Assembly: GCA_937920105.1 (NCBI GenBank)
Contig: CALETH010000063.1
Location: 1-14,416, forward strand
Reading direction: 5' to 3'
Length of the DNA stretch: 14,416 nt
Source of the DNA: an uncultured Bacteroidota bacterium
Lineage (GTDB): Bacteria; Bacteroidota; Ignavibacteria; UBA10030; UBA8401
Part shown: piece after piece, positions 6,027 to 14,300 of the stretch
How the letters are laid out: the number at the start of each line of letters is the position of its first letter
Numbering within the stretch: the stretch's first letter is position 1
Translations under genes and position numbers: made by a program
Notes under the pieces: generated by a model
Seen by the model: the letters and a program-made list of their open reading frames with translations, nothing else
Told to the model about the DNA's origin: nothing
The model's database searches: none

Positions 6027-7001
6027 ATGAAACTCCTCGTCTTTGCAGAACAACGAAACAATCAATTTAAAAAATCCACATTTGAAGCAGTGAACGCTGC
6101 ACACACCATTGCAAAACAACTCAACGGAGAATGTATTGCAGTCGTAATTGGCAATAATGTTTCTTCCATCGCACAAAAACTGGGTGAGTATGGTGCATCA
6201 AAAGTTATTGTGGTAGAAAATGAAAAGTTGGGAAATTATTCCACCACAGCGTACGCAAAAATAATTGCTGAAGTTGCAAAAAAAGAAAATGCAAACATTC
6301 TATTTCTTTCTGCAACCGCAATGGGAAAAGATGTTGCACCACGTGTTGCTGCAAAACTCAACGCCGGTCTTGCTGCGGATTGCATTACATTAAAAGTAGA
6401 AAACGGAAAAATTATCGCAACTCGCCCTGTATATGCAGGAAAGGGTTTGTTAGATGTAACAATACAATCTGAAACAAAAATATTTTCTTTACGACCAAAT
6501 GTTTTTACCGTTGGTTTACCAACATCATCATCCGCAAAAATTGAAAACGCAACAATTGAATTAACCGAAAATGATTTTGCAACCATTGTAAAAGAAACAA
6601 CATCATCCACCGGAAAAAAAGATGTAAGTGAGGCAGAAATTATTATTTCCGGCGGACGTGGTTTAAAAGGACCAGAACATTTCACCATGATTGAAGAATT
6701 AGCAACAGCATTAGGAGGTGCCGTTGGTGCATCTCGTGCAGTGGTAGATGCTGGCTGGAGACCTCATGATGAACAAGTGGGACAAACGGGAAAAACCGTT
6801 TCTCCAACATTGTATGTCGCAGTAGCAATTTCCGGAGCAGTGCAGCATCTTGCAGGAATGTCTTCCTCAAAATATATTGTTGCCATTAACAAAGATAAAG
6901 ACGCTCCGATATTTTCTATTGCAGATTATGGGATTGTTGGAGATGTGTTTGAAATTGTTCCAAAATTAACGGAAGAAATAAAAAAACTACACGGAAAATA
7001 A
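6027..7001 (+). CDS. etfA: Electron transfer flavoprotein alpha subunit
   Basis: The 324-aa protein has normal length for EtfA, the FAD-carrying partner of EtfB. The N-terminal alpha/beta domain (about 1-190) starts MKLLVFAEQRNN. The C-terminal FAD domain (about 203-320) begins EIIISGGRGLKGPEHF and contains SRAVVDAGWRPHDEQVGQTG (236-255), VAISGAVQHLAGM (266-278) and IFSIADYGIVGD (295-306). These include the residues that contact FAD in known structures: R237, Q253, T254 and H274. The gene is complete and intact. It is separated from etfB by the toxin-like cassette, so the two subunits may no longer share a simple dicistronic message. The start lacks a Shine-Dalgarno sequence, as elsewhere in the window. 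Confidence 0.95.
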   Translation: MKLLVFAEQRNNQFKKSTFEAVNAAHTIAKQLNGECIAVVIGNNVSSIAQKLGEYGASKVIVVENEKLGNYSTTAYAKIIAEVAKKENANILFLSATAMGKDVAPRVAAKLNAGLAADCITLKVENGKIIATRPVYAGKGLLDVTIQSETKIFSLRPNVFTVGLPTSSSAKIENATIELTENDFATIVKETTSSTGKKDVSEAEIIISGGRGLKGPEHFTMIEELATALGGAVGASRAVVDAGWRPHDEQVGQTGKTVSPTLYVAVAISGAVQHLAGMSSSKYIVAINKDKDAPIFSIADYGIVGDVFEIVPKLTEEIKKLHGK

Positions 7002-7030
7002 TTTTTTGTGAAGTGTATCAAGAATTGCGG

Positions 7031-7059
7031 TTGACATTATTTTCGTTTGATAGTACCTT
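7031..7059 (+). promoter_or_regulatory. Candidate sigma-70-type promoter
   Basis: A perfect TTGACA (7031-7036) is followed after 17 bp by TACCTT (7054-7059), a partial -10 match that also approximates the Bacteroidota TAnnTTTG element. It lies about 37 bp before the GTG start of the next gene, in the 94-bp gap after etfA. Confidence 0.45.
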
Positions 7060-7095
7060 GTAAAAGAAAATAAAAAACAACAGTGAGAGAAAGTT

Positions 7096-7656
7096 GTGGA
7101 AAAAATACAATTAGAAATAGTAGGCATTTCAACAAGTTCGAGTGTTTCAGGGGCGTATGTATTGCTGCTGAAAGAAGTGAATGGCTCTCGAGAACTGCCT
7201 ATTATTATTGGTCCACTGGAAGCACAAGCCATTGCCTTGGAATTAGAAGGAATGAAGCCACCGCGTCCGCTGACCCATGATTTAATAAAAACGATTATTG
7301 AATTTTATGGCGGGACAATTACCGAAGTCTGTATTGATGGTTTAAAAGATAATACTTTTTACGCAACACTTATTTTGGAAGGAACAGGTTCACAAGAAGA
7401 AATAGATGTGCGTCCGAGTGATGCTATTGCATTAGCATTGCGTTTTGAATTACCAGTGTATGTTGGTGAAGATATTTTACAAGAAGCGGGACTTGCACCT
7501 GAAGAAGAAAAGAAAGAAGAAACATCAGTAGTGAAACATTACACAACAAAATTAGAACAACTTCAATCAGAATTAAAAGAAGCAATCGAAAAAGAAGATT
7601 ACGAAAAAGCCGCAAAATTAAGAGATGATATTCGTAAAATACAATTGCATAGTTAA
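7096..7656 (+). CDS. Bifunctional nuclease family (DUF151) protein with C-terminal UVR motif
   Basis: The 186-aa protein carries a BFN domain (about 1-135) with the family blocks LPIIIGPLEAQAIALELEG (34-52), RPLTHDL (57-63) and DVRPSDAIALALRF (104-117). An acidic linker (about 133-150) leads to a UVR motif (about 152-183, LQSELKEAIEKEDYEKAAKL) like the UvrB/UvrC interaction helix pair. BFN proteins have been described as DNases/RNases in plants and bacteria, and the UVR motif suggests contact with repair or protease-adaptor partners. The cellular role in this lineage is unknown. The GTG start is chosen because MEKIQLEIVGIS matches the family's beginning; upstream ATGs are out of frame. The gene ends 14 nt before the convergent pdxJ stop. 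Confidence 0.88.
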   Translation: MEKIQLEIVGISTSSSVSGAYVLLLKEVNGSRELPIIIGPLEAQAIALELEGMKPPRPLTHDLIKTIIEFYGGTITEVCIDGLKDNTFYATLILEGTGSQEEIDVRPSDAIALALRFELPVYVGEDILQEAGLAPEEEKKEETSVVKHYTTKLEQLQSELKEAIEKEDYEKAAKLRDDIRKIQLHS

Positions 7657-7670
7657 AAAAAGGTCTATTT

Positions 7671-8381
7671 TTATTTCACAAGTTTTTTCATTTCCCGTAC
7701 TGCATTTTCCAATCCCACAAAAACTGCTTTACTTATAATAGAATGTCCGATACTTACTTCAGTAATTTCTGAAATTGCTGCTATTGGGTGAATATTTTCA
7801 TAATCCAAACCATGCCCGGCATTCACTATTAATCCAATTTTTTTTCCGTACGCAGCAGTATCTTTTATTTCTTGTAAAAAAATATTTTTTTCTTGTTGAG
7901 TTTTTGCATCAGCATATTTTCCTGTGTGAAGTTCAATCATATCGGTACCAATTTCTTTGGCAATGGCAAGATGTTCTATATTTGGTTCTACAAATAAAGA
8001 AACGGGAATATTTTTTTTATAAAATTGTTGAATGACTGTTTGTAAATATTTCTTTTGATTAAGAATATCTAAACCACCTTCAGTGGTTAATTCCAATCGT
8101 TTTTCTGGAACGAGAGTTACTAAATCCGGAACAACATCCAACGCAATTTTGATAATTTCTTCAGTCGCTGCCATTTCCAAATCTAATTTTGTAGAAATGG
8201 TTGTGCGAAGTGCGTACACATCTTCGTCTTTAATATGTCTTCGGTCTTCACGAAGGTGTACAACAATACCATCAGCACCTGCTTGTTCACAAATTTTTGC
8301 AGCGGTGATTGGTGATGGTTCGTTTCCATTGCGGGCATTTCGCAGTGTTGCAATATGGTCTATGTTGATTGATAATTTCAT
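7671..8381 (-). CDS. pdxJ: Pyridoxine 5'-phosphate synthase
   Basis: PdxJ condenses 1-deoxy-D-xylulose 5-phosphate with 3-amino-2-oxopropyl phosphate to form pyridoxine 5'-phosphate, the last ring-forming step of the DXP-dependent vitamin B6 route, in the cytoplasm. The 236-aa length is typical of this TIM barrel. It begins MKLSINIDHIATLRNAR and has VVHLREDRRHI (H42), LDLEMA (E69) and VNAGHGLDYENI (H190). These match the catalytic His45, Glu72 and His193 of E. coli PdxJ with a constant offset of three. The C-terminal IGHSIISKAVFVGLENAVREM fits the phosphate-binding loop. The start codon lies 3 nt after the stop of the YbbR-domain gene, so the two form a tight operon. No other B6 gene is in view. 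Confidence 0.96.
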   Translation of the reverse strand: MKLSINIDHIATLRNARNGNEPSPITAAKICEQAGADGIVVHLREDRRHIKDEDVYALRTTISTKLDLEMAATEEIIKIALDVVPDLVTLVPEKRLELTTEGGLDILNQKKYLQTVIQQFYKKNIPVSLFVEPNIEHLAIAKEIGTDMIELHTGKYADAKTQQEKNIFLQEIKDTAAYGKKIGLIVNAGHGLDYENIHPIAAISEITEVSIGHSIISKAVFVGLENAVREMKKLVK

Positions 8382-8384
8382 ACA

Positions 8385-9293
8385 CTATTCTTTTCGGATA
8401 ACGTACTGCAATTGTGCTGGGTTTTGATTGATGATGCGAATGTTTTCTGGTGAAGTAATTGTTGGCTGTACAAATCCGGATGTATCTAATAATATCGTCT
8501 TATAATCTATTGATGCAGAAAATTGTTTTGCCTCTATAGAGGAAATTTCTTTTACACCTCCTCTAATAACCACATCAATTTTTTTTGGCAATAAAACAAC
8601 TTTTCGGTTTTCTGGAACTTCTGCAACGGTTACGGGAATATCATACAATGTTTTTTCTGCCAATGGTTGTACTTCTAATGAAAGTATCGCAGAATATTTA
8701 TTTAAAACAATTTCATTATCCAAAGAATCGATGAATTTTACTTCTTGTTCTACATTTGATTTTATATTAGAAAGAGTAAGTGGCTGGGTTTTCCATGATT
8801 GAATTTTTTCTACAAGAGATTTTGCTCCGCTAATAGTTACACTTTCTGGTAAAGCGGTAATTTTTCCTATTCCACCATATCCTTCATAAAATTCAAGATT
8901 TGCTGTAGGAATAATAGGAACTGTTTTTTGTATTTTTCTTTCTGTAGAAAGTGTTATGGAATTTGGAAAAACAGAAAGTATTTTTATTTCACCTGAGTGA
9001 TACATTCGTTGTGATAATTTTTCATTCGTGATAATCGTTCCGTTAATATCATTCATAGATAAATGATATTTCAATGTTGGTGTAAAATATAATAACAACA
9101 ATTGCCAACCTGTTCCTTGAATGGTTGCAGAAATTTCCGGTTTTGGATACGCAATGGTTTCACTTTCTTTCATATTATCAATAACAAGAGGAATTGACAT
9201 TGTAATTTGGAATTCATTCGCCATTGCCACAAGCAGCCACAATAGTACTGCAAAGAAAATAGAAAAGAAAAATGCGTAGAATTTGATTTTCAT
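8385..9293 (-). CDS. YbbR-domain (CdaR-like) membrane-anchored protein
   Basis: From the ATG at 9293 this is a 302-aa protein with a single N-terminal membrane segment (about residues 5-25) and a large extracytoplasmic part. The exported part looks like two to three YbbR-type beta units. The clearest is around residues 122-180 (EGYGGIGKITALPESVTISG, then LVEKIQSWKT). Another lies near 219-265 (IPVTVAEVPENRKVVLLP, then VVIRGG). YbbR/CdaR proteins regulate the c-di-AMP cyclase CdaA in Firmicutes, but no cyclase or glmM is present here, so that role is not assured. A TTG at 9317 would add eight residues, but it lies inside the palindrome at 9310-9340. The ATG fits the usual lysine-plus-hydrophobic start better. 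It is followed after 3 nt by pdxJ. Confidence 0.8.
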   Translation of the reverse strand: MKIKFYAFFFSIFFAVLLWLLVAMANEFQITMSIPLVIDNMKESETIAYPKPEISATIQGTGWQLLLLYFTPTLKYHLSMNDINGTIITNEKLSQRMYHSGEIKILSVFPNSITLSTERKIQKTVPIIPTANLEFYEGYGGIGKITALPESVTISGAKSLVEKIQSWKTQPLTLSNIKSNVEQEVKFIDSLDNEIVLNKYSAILSLEVQPLAEKTLYDIPVTVAEVPENRKVVLLPKKIDVVIRGGVKEISSIEAKQFSASIDYKTILLDTSGFVQPTITSPENIRIINQNPAQLQYVIRKE

Positions 9294-9309
9294 AATTTTT
9301 TTATGATGA

Positions 9310-9340
9310 GACAACAAAAGTTTTTAAAACTTTTGTTGTC
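9310..9340. terminator. 31-nt perfect palindrome between ATPase and YbbR genes, possible terminator
   Basis: Positions 9310-9324 are the exact reverse complement of 9326-9340, centred on 9325; the stem starts GACAACAAAAG. It lies 7 nt after the stop of the minus-strand ATPase gene and just before the YbbR start. No clean T-run follows on the minus strand, so termination may be weak. It could equally be an operator or mRNA-stabilising hairpin. Confidence 0.6.
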
Positions 9341-9347
9341 TTAATAC

Positions 9348-11300
9348 TTATTTCCTCAACAATCTCAATCCATTTAATACAACAAGCAGCGTACTTCCTT
9401 CGTGTCCAATAACACCCAAGGGTAATGGAAGTTCAGCAGTAAAAGTACTTATCACTAACACAACAATGACTAACAAAGAAAAGGTAATATTTTGCCAAAC
9501 AATTTTTTGTGCTTTGCGGCTCAATTGAATTGCATGAGTAATATTGGAAAGTGAATCTCCCATCAATACAACATCAGCAGTTTCCAATGCAACATCAGTT
9601 CCCGCAGCACCCATCGCAATTCCCACTGTTGCAGTTGCAAGTGCGGGAGCATCGTTCACACCATCACCAACCATGGCTGTTGCACCATAATTTTTTTGTA
9701 ATGTTTTTAATAATTCTACTTTTTGTTCTGGTAAAAGATTGGCATGAAATTCATCAACATGAATTTGTGAAGCAATGGTTTTTGCTACTGCAGGATTATC
9801 ACCCGTTAACATAACAGTACGTTCGATTCCGATTTTTTTTAATGCGTTGAGAGTTTCAGCGGCATCATTTCTAATAATATCACTCACAGCAATAAAACCC
9901 AACCATCCACCTTCATCTTCGTGTACGCCAACATTTTCTGTTCGGCGAAGTTCGCGGTGAAGTAATAAAACTGTTTTTCCTTCTGCTTCGCGGATTTTTT
10001 TCTCTTTTTCTAAATCTTCCGGAATTTTTTCCCCATGTTCTTCAAACATTCTATCACTACCAATCCACACTAAAAAACCATTTGCTGATGCGTGTACACC
10101 TCGTCCTGATAGAGCAACAAAATTAGTCATTGGTGGTAAATTGAGAGAACGTTTTTCTGCTTCGTTAGCAATCGCTTTTGCGATTGGGTGTTCCGAGCGA
10201 CTTTCTAATGCCGCAGCAAGTGCAAGTAAATCGTTTTCTGTAAAATTTTGTGGACTTGTTTTGTGTGAAAGATAAATATCAGAAACGGATAAACGACCTT
10301 GGGTGAGTGTTCCTGTTTTATCAAAAGCAATAGTTTTTACTTCTGCTAAATTTTCTACATGGGCTCCGCCTTTAAATAAAATTCCACGACGAGCCGCACT
10401 TGCAATGGCAGAAAGAATTGCGACTGGTGTTGAAATGACTAATGCACATGGAGAGGCAACAACAAGAACAACCATGGCTCGATAGAATGCAAGAGAAAAA
10501 TCTTGTTGGAAAACTAACCATGGAAGGATAATGAGTAGCAACGAACTTGTAAGAACAAGAATTGCATAGTATGATTCAAATTTTTCCAGAAAGCGTTGCG
10601 TTTTTGCTTTTTGACTTTGTGCATTCTCTACTAACTGAATAATTTTTGAAAGCGTTGTATCGTTTGCTGGCTTTTCTACCAAAATTTCTAATGTGCCGCT
10701 TCCATTGAGTGTTCCTGCGTACACAATATCATTTTTATTTTTTTCGACTGGTAAAGACTCTCCGGTGATTGATGCTTGATTGACTGTTGATGAACCATCT
10801 ATCACTTTTCCATCAATGGGAATATTTTCTCCGGGACGAATGATAACTCGTTCCCCAATTTTTAAATCTTCTATAAGAACTTTTATTTCTTTTCCATCAC
10901 GAAAAACTGTTGCTTCATTGGGACGTAATTTGAGTAATGATTTAATTGCGTTTCGTGAACGAGCCATTGCAAAACTTTGCAATGTGTTGGAAAGAGAAAA
11001 AAGGAATAGTAACGTTGCACCTTCGTGCCATTGGTCAATAATAGCAGCACCGATTGCAGAAAACATCATTAACGCATCAACATTAAATTTTTTCTTTCGT
11101 ATGCTTTTATAAACTTTTTGTATACCAAACCATCCGCCGCAAATGTATGAGCTGATATTAAATGCAAGAATAATAAAAGGGTGGAGTGCAAATTTTTCCG
11201 CTGTGAGACTGGCAATAATAAAAATTGCAGTAAAACTAGTAAAAATAATTTCTACAATGCGTTTGTTGGATTTTTGTTGAGATGAATTTTTTTCTGTCAT
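9348..11300 (-). CDS. P1B-4-type heavy-metal-exporting P-type ATPase
   Basis: The 650-aa pump uses ATP to export transition metals across the inner membrane. Motifs in order: TGES (179-182) in the actuator, SPC (283-285) in the metal-binding helix, DKTGT with phosphorylated D327, HP (371-372), TGDN (499-502), GDGVND (545-550) and HEGSTLLVVLNGLRLL (633-648). SPC together with HEGST, and the lack of an N-terminal heavy-metal domain, place it in subgroup P1B-4 (CoaT/CtpD/PfeT-like; Co2+, Fe2+ or Zn2+). It is therefore not a CPC-type Cu or Zn/Cd pump. A charged run of about 15 residues (about 449-463, RELRRTENVGVHEDE) interrupts the nucleotide-binding domain where relatives have a short loop, and looks like an inserted palindromic element. 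A regulator gene is not adjacent. It is divergent from the helicase gene. Confidence 0.92.
   Translation of the reverse strand: MTEKNSSQQKSNKRIVEIIFTSFTAIFIIASLTAEKFALHPFIILAFNISSYICGGWFGIQKVYKSIRKKKFNVDALMMFSAIGAAIIDQWHEGATLLFLFSLSNTLQSFAMARSRNAIKSLLKLRPNEATVFRDGKEIKVLIEDLKIGERVIIRPGENIPIDGKVIDGSSTVNQASITGESLPVEKNKNDIVYAGTLNGSGTLEILVEKPANDTTLSKIIQLVENAQSQKAKTQRFLEKFESYYAILVLTSSLLLIILPWLVFQQDFSLAFYRAMVVLVVASPCALVISTPVAILSAIASAARRGILFKGGAHVENLAEVKTIAFDKTGTLTQGRLSVSDIYLSHKTSPQNFTENDLLALAAALESRSEHPIAKAIANEAEKRSLNLPPMTNFVALSGRGVHASANGFLVWIGSDRMFEEHGEKIPEDLEKEKKIREAEGKTVLLLHRELRRTENVGVHEDEGGWLGFIAVSDIIRNDAAETLNALKKIGIERTVMLTGDNPAVAKTIASQIHVDEFHANLLPEQKVELLKTLQKNYGATAMVGDGVNDAPALATATVGIAMGAAGTDVALETADVVLMGDSLSNITHAIQLSRKAQKIVWQNITFSLLVIVVLVISTFTAELPLPLGVIGHEGSTLLVVLNGLRLLRK
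9908..9959. repeat. Probable in-frame palindromic insertion in the metal ATPase gene
   Basis: The DNA coding for the extra residues 449-463 of the ATPase is an imperfect inverted repeat. CGCCAACA (9926-9933) pairs with TGTTCGGCG (9939-9947) with one bulged C. CACC (9908-9911) pairs with GGTG (9956-9959). An alternative CTTCG (9917-9921) / CGAAG (9946-9950) pairing is also possible. The coincidence of hairpin and extra residues suggests a small mobile or repetitive element. Only one copy is in this window. Confidence 0.45.
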
Positions 11301-11310
11301 AAAAAGTAAA

Positions 11311-11335
11311 ACAAAATTTTGTACATTGATTTACA
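11311..11335. promoter_or_regulatory. Candidate operator in the divergent ATPase/helicase intergenic region
   Basis: The 65-bp gap between the divergent start codons holds a perfect 12-bp palindrome, ACAAAATTTTGT (11311-11322), overlapping TGTA (11320-11323) - 8 bp - TACA (11332-11335). The position, 11 bp upstream of the ATPase start, would suit a metal-responsive repressor site. No matching regulator is encoded in the window, and the A/T-rich sequence lowers confidence. Confidence 0.3.
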
Positions 11336-11365
11336 TTAAACTACCAAAAATTTGAACTAATCTCA

Positions 11366-14300
11366 ATGCAATCCATCCTTCACACATTTCATCCGATAGT
11401 TCGCACATGGTTTGAGAAGACTTTTGGAACACCGAGTCCGCCGCAAGAACTTGGCTGGCGTCCGATTTCTGAAGGAAAACATACACTCATCGTTGCACCA
11501 ACCGGCTCCGGAAAAACACTCGCAGCATTTTTATGGTGTATCAATCACATCATAGAACAAAAAAGTGAGGAAGAAAAAAATCAAAAAAACAACAGCGTCA
11601 AAATTCTCTACATATCTCCACTCAAAGCATTAAATAATGACATTCATCGCAATCTTGAAATTCCCTTAGAAGAAATCCACCGAGAAGCAATCGCACAAAA
11701 ATTTGAAATTCCTAAAATACGTTCTGCAGTCCGCACCGGAGATACAACACAATCACAAAGACAATCCATCCAAAAAAATCCACCAGATATATTGATTACC
11801 ACACCGGAATCACTCTACATCATGCTCACATCAAAAAATGCGAGAAAAATTTTTGGAACAGTGCAATATGTCATCGTAGATGAAATCCATTCACTCAGCA
11901 ATAACAAACGCGGAGTTCATCTTTCGCTTTCGTTGGAACGATTAGAAGCAATAACAGCAATGTCTTTTATCCGCATCGGACTTTCTGCAACGCAAAAACC
12001 GTTAGAAATAATCGCACAATTTCTTGGTGGGCTTGAAAGAAAAAATAATATTTTTGAAAAACGAAATGTTACGATAGTAAATGCTGGTGAAAAGAAAAAA
12101 TTAGATATTCGTGTTCACTGTCCCATACAAGATTTTTCCAACATGCCAATCGATAGTGCGTGGACATCAATTTTTCCGGAACTCCTGCAAGAAATCCACA
12201 ACCATCGCACAACACTTATTTTTGTCAACAATCGTAGATTAGCAGAACGTGTTGCAGCAAAACTCAACGAACTTCTTACCCAGCAAGAAAACACTTTTAA
12301 CAATTATGCAGTACCAATTCAAACATCACCAAAAAAAATAATTCATAATGAATTTTTAGTAAAAGCATATCACAGCAGCATGTCCCGCACAGAACGAGAA
12401 AAAATGGAAATGGAATTAAAAGCGGGAACACTGCGAGTGTTAGTAACCACTTCTTCATTAGAATTGGGAATTGATATTGGCAGTGTGGATTTAGTGATTC
12501 AACTACAATCACCAAAAGGCATTGCTCGCGGATTGCAGCGTGTAGGACGTTCCGGACACGTGGTGAACGCAACAAGTAAAGGAAAAATTTTTCCTACTTA
12601 TAAAGATGATTTGTTGGAATCCGCAGTCATCGCAAAAGAAATGCAGCACTACAATATTGAACCCACAAAAATTCCCATCAATTGTTTGGATGTACTTGCA
12701 CAGCACATTGTTGCCGCCGTCAGCGTAGAAGAGTGGGATGTTGACGATTTATTGTTTATCGTGCAGCAATCCTATTGTTATTCCACGCTTACCAAAAAAA
12801 CATTTCTTCATGTGATAGAAATGTTAGCAGGACGTTATTCTTCCGAAATGTTTCGCGAACTTCATCCGCGAATTTCGTACAACAAAATTACCAACACACT
12901 TTCTGCATTGCCCGGCTCATCCCATCTTGCACTTACCAACGCTGGAACAATTCCCGACACAGGATATTTTGCTGTGTATTTGCAAGATGAAAAAACAAAA
13001 ATCGGAGAAGTGGATGAAGAATTTATTTACGAAAGCCGCGTTGGAGATACATTCATTCTCGGTTCTCATGTTTGGAAAATGAAAGAGATAGATGCCAATC
13101 GTGTGATTGTAGAACCGGCACCCGGACAGCCTGCACGTATGCCTTTTTGGCGAGGTGAAGGAATTGGAAGAAGTTACGAGTTAAGTATCACCGTTGGAAA
13201 ATTTATTGAAACAGTAGATTCTCATCCCGATAAATTTCATTATCTAAAAACAGAATATCCTATTGATGCAAATTCTGCGTGGAATATTGCGGAGTATATT
13301 CAACGACAAAAAGAAGCGACAACTTTTCTTCCAACACACAATACAATTGTAGTAGAGGGCTTTCGTGATGAAATCGGTGACCCACGGATTGTTGTTCATT
13401 CCTGTTTCGGAAAAAGCATTAACGGATTGCTTGGCATCGTTCTTGCACATCAACTAAAAAAAATATTAGGAATTGAAATTCAAATGCTGTACAACGATAA
13501 CGGAATTTTATTTCGTTGCTCTGATGTAGAGCGATTACCTTTAGATATTTTTTCTTCACTACTTAACTTACACAACCGTCATGCTGAACTTGTTTCAGCA
13601 TCTAATAGTTTATCATCAAAGATTCCGAAACAAGTTCGGAATGACGAAAATATATTTTCACTTGTAGAAGAAGCAGAACAAATTATTATTGATGAATTAC
13701 CATCTTCTCCAATTTTTGGAGCATTATTTCGATACAATGCTGCACGTGCCTTATTACTTCCCAAAGCAAAATTCGGAAAACGTACACCATTATGGTTACA
13801 GCGTCTGCGTTCCGGAGATTTACTACAAATAGTACGGCAATTTCAAGATTTTCCTATTGTGATTGAAACGTTGCGAGATTGTTTGAATGACACTCTTGAT
13901 TACGAAAAATTCAAAGAAATTTTTTCCAAAATAGAAAATCAAGAAATCCGCATACATACCATACAAACAGAATTTCCTTCACCCTTTGCATCATCATTAT
14001 TGTTTGATTTTGTGAGTGTGTACATGTATGAATGGGATGAACCGAAAACCAAAGAAATTTCTGCATCTACAATTAATAGAGAATTGTTAAGTGATGTTGT
14101 TGCACTGGAAAATATCCACACAACGCTTCGCGACGATGCAGTAACAAGAGTTGAAGAGCAATTACAATATTCTGGCTCAACACGAAAAGCCCGTACGGCA
14201 GAAGAATTATTTGAAATTTTTCTACGACTTGGTGAGTTAACTACAGAAGAAATTCTTGAACGTTCCGAAAACGGTGCATCATTTATAGAATCACTTCAAA

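Noticed and set aside
6236..6688. A 150-codon open frame on the minus strand within etfA.
   Set aside because: It is fully antisense to a strongly conserved gene, has no recognisable motif, and reflects the codon use of etfA.
7083..7280. A 65-codon plus-strand frame overlapping the start of the BFN gene.
   Set aside because: It is out of frame with clear BFN homology from 7096 and has no motif of its own.
9293..9317. Eight-residue N-terminal extension of the YbbR protein from a TTG at 9317.
   Set aside because: The TTG lies inside the palindrome at 9310-9340. The ATG at 9293 gives a normal membrane-anchor start (MKIKFYAFF).
9348..11300. Copper (CopA) or Zn/Cd (ZntA) assignment for the metal ATPase.
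   Set aside because: The membrane motif is SPC rather than CPC, the last helix has HEGST, and there is no N-terminal CxxC metal domain; this fits P1B-4.
12115..12706. Antisense open frames of 60-90 codons within the Lhr gene.
   Set aside because: They overlap conserved helicase motifs on the other strand and show no protein-like pattern.
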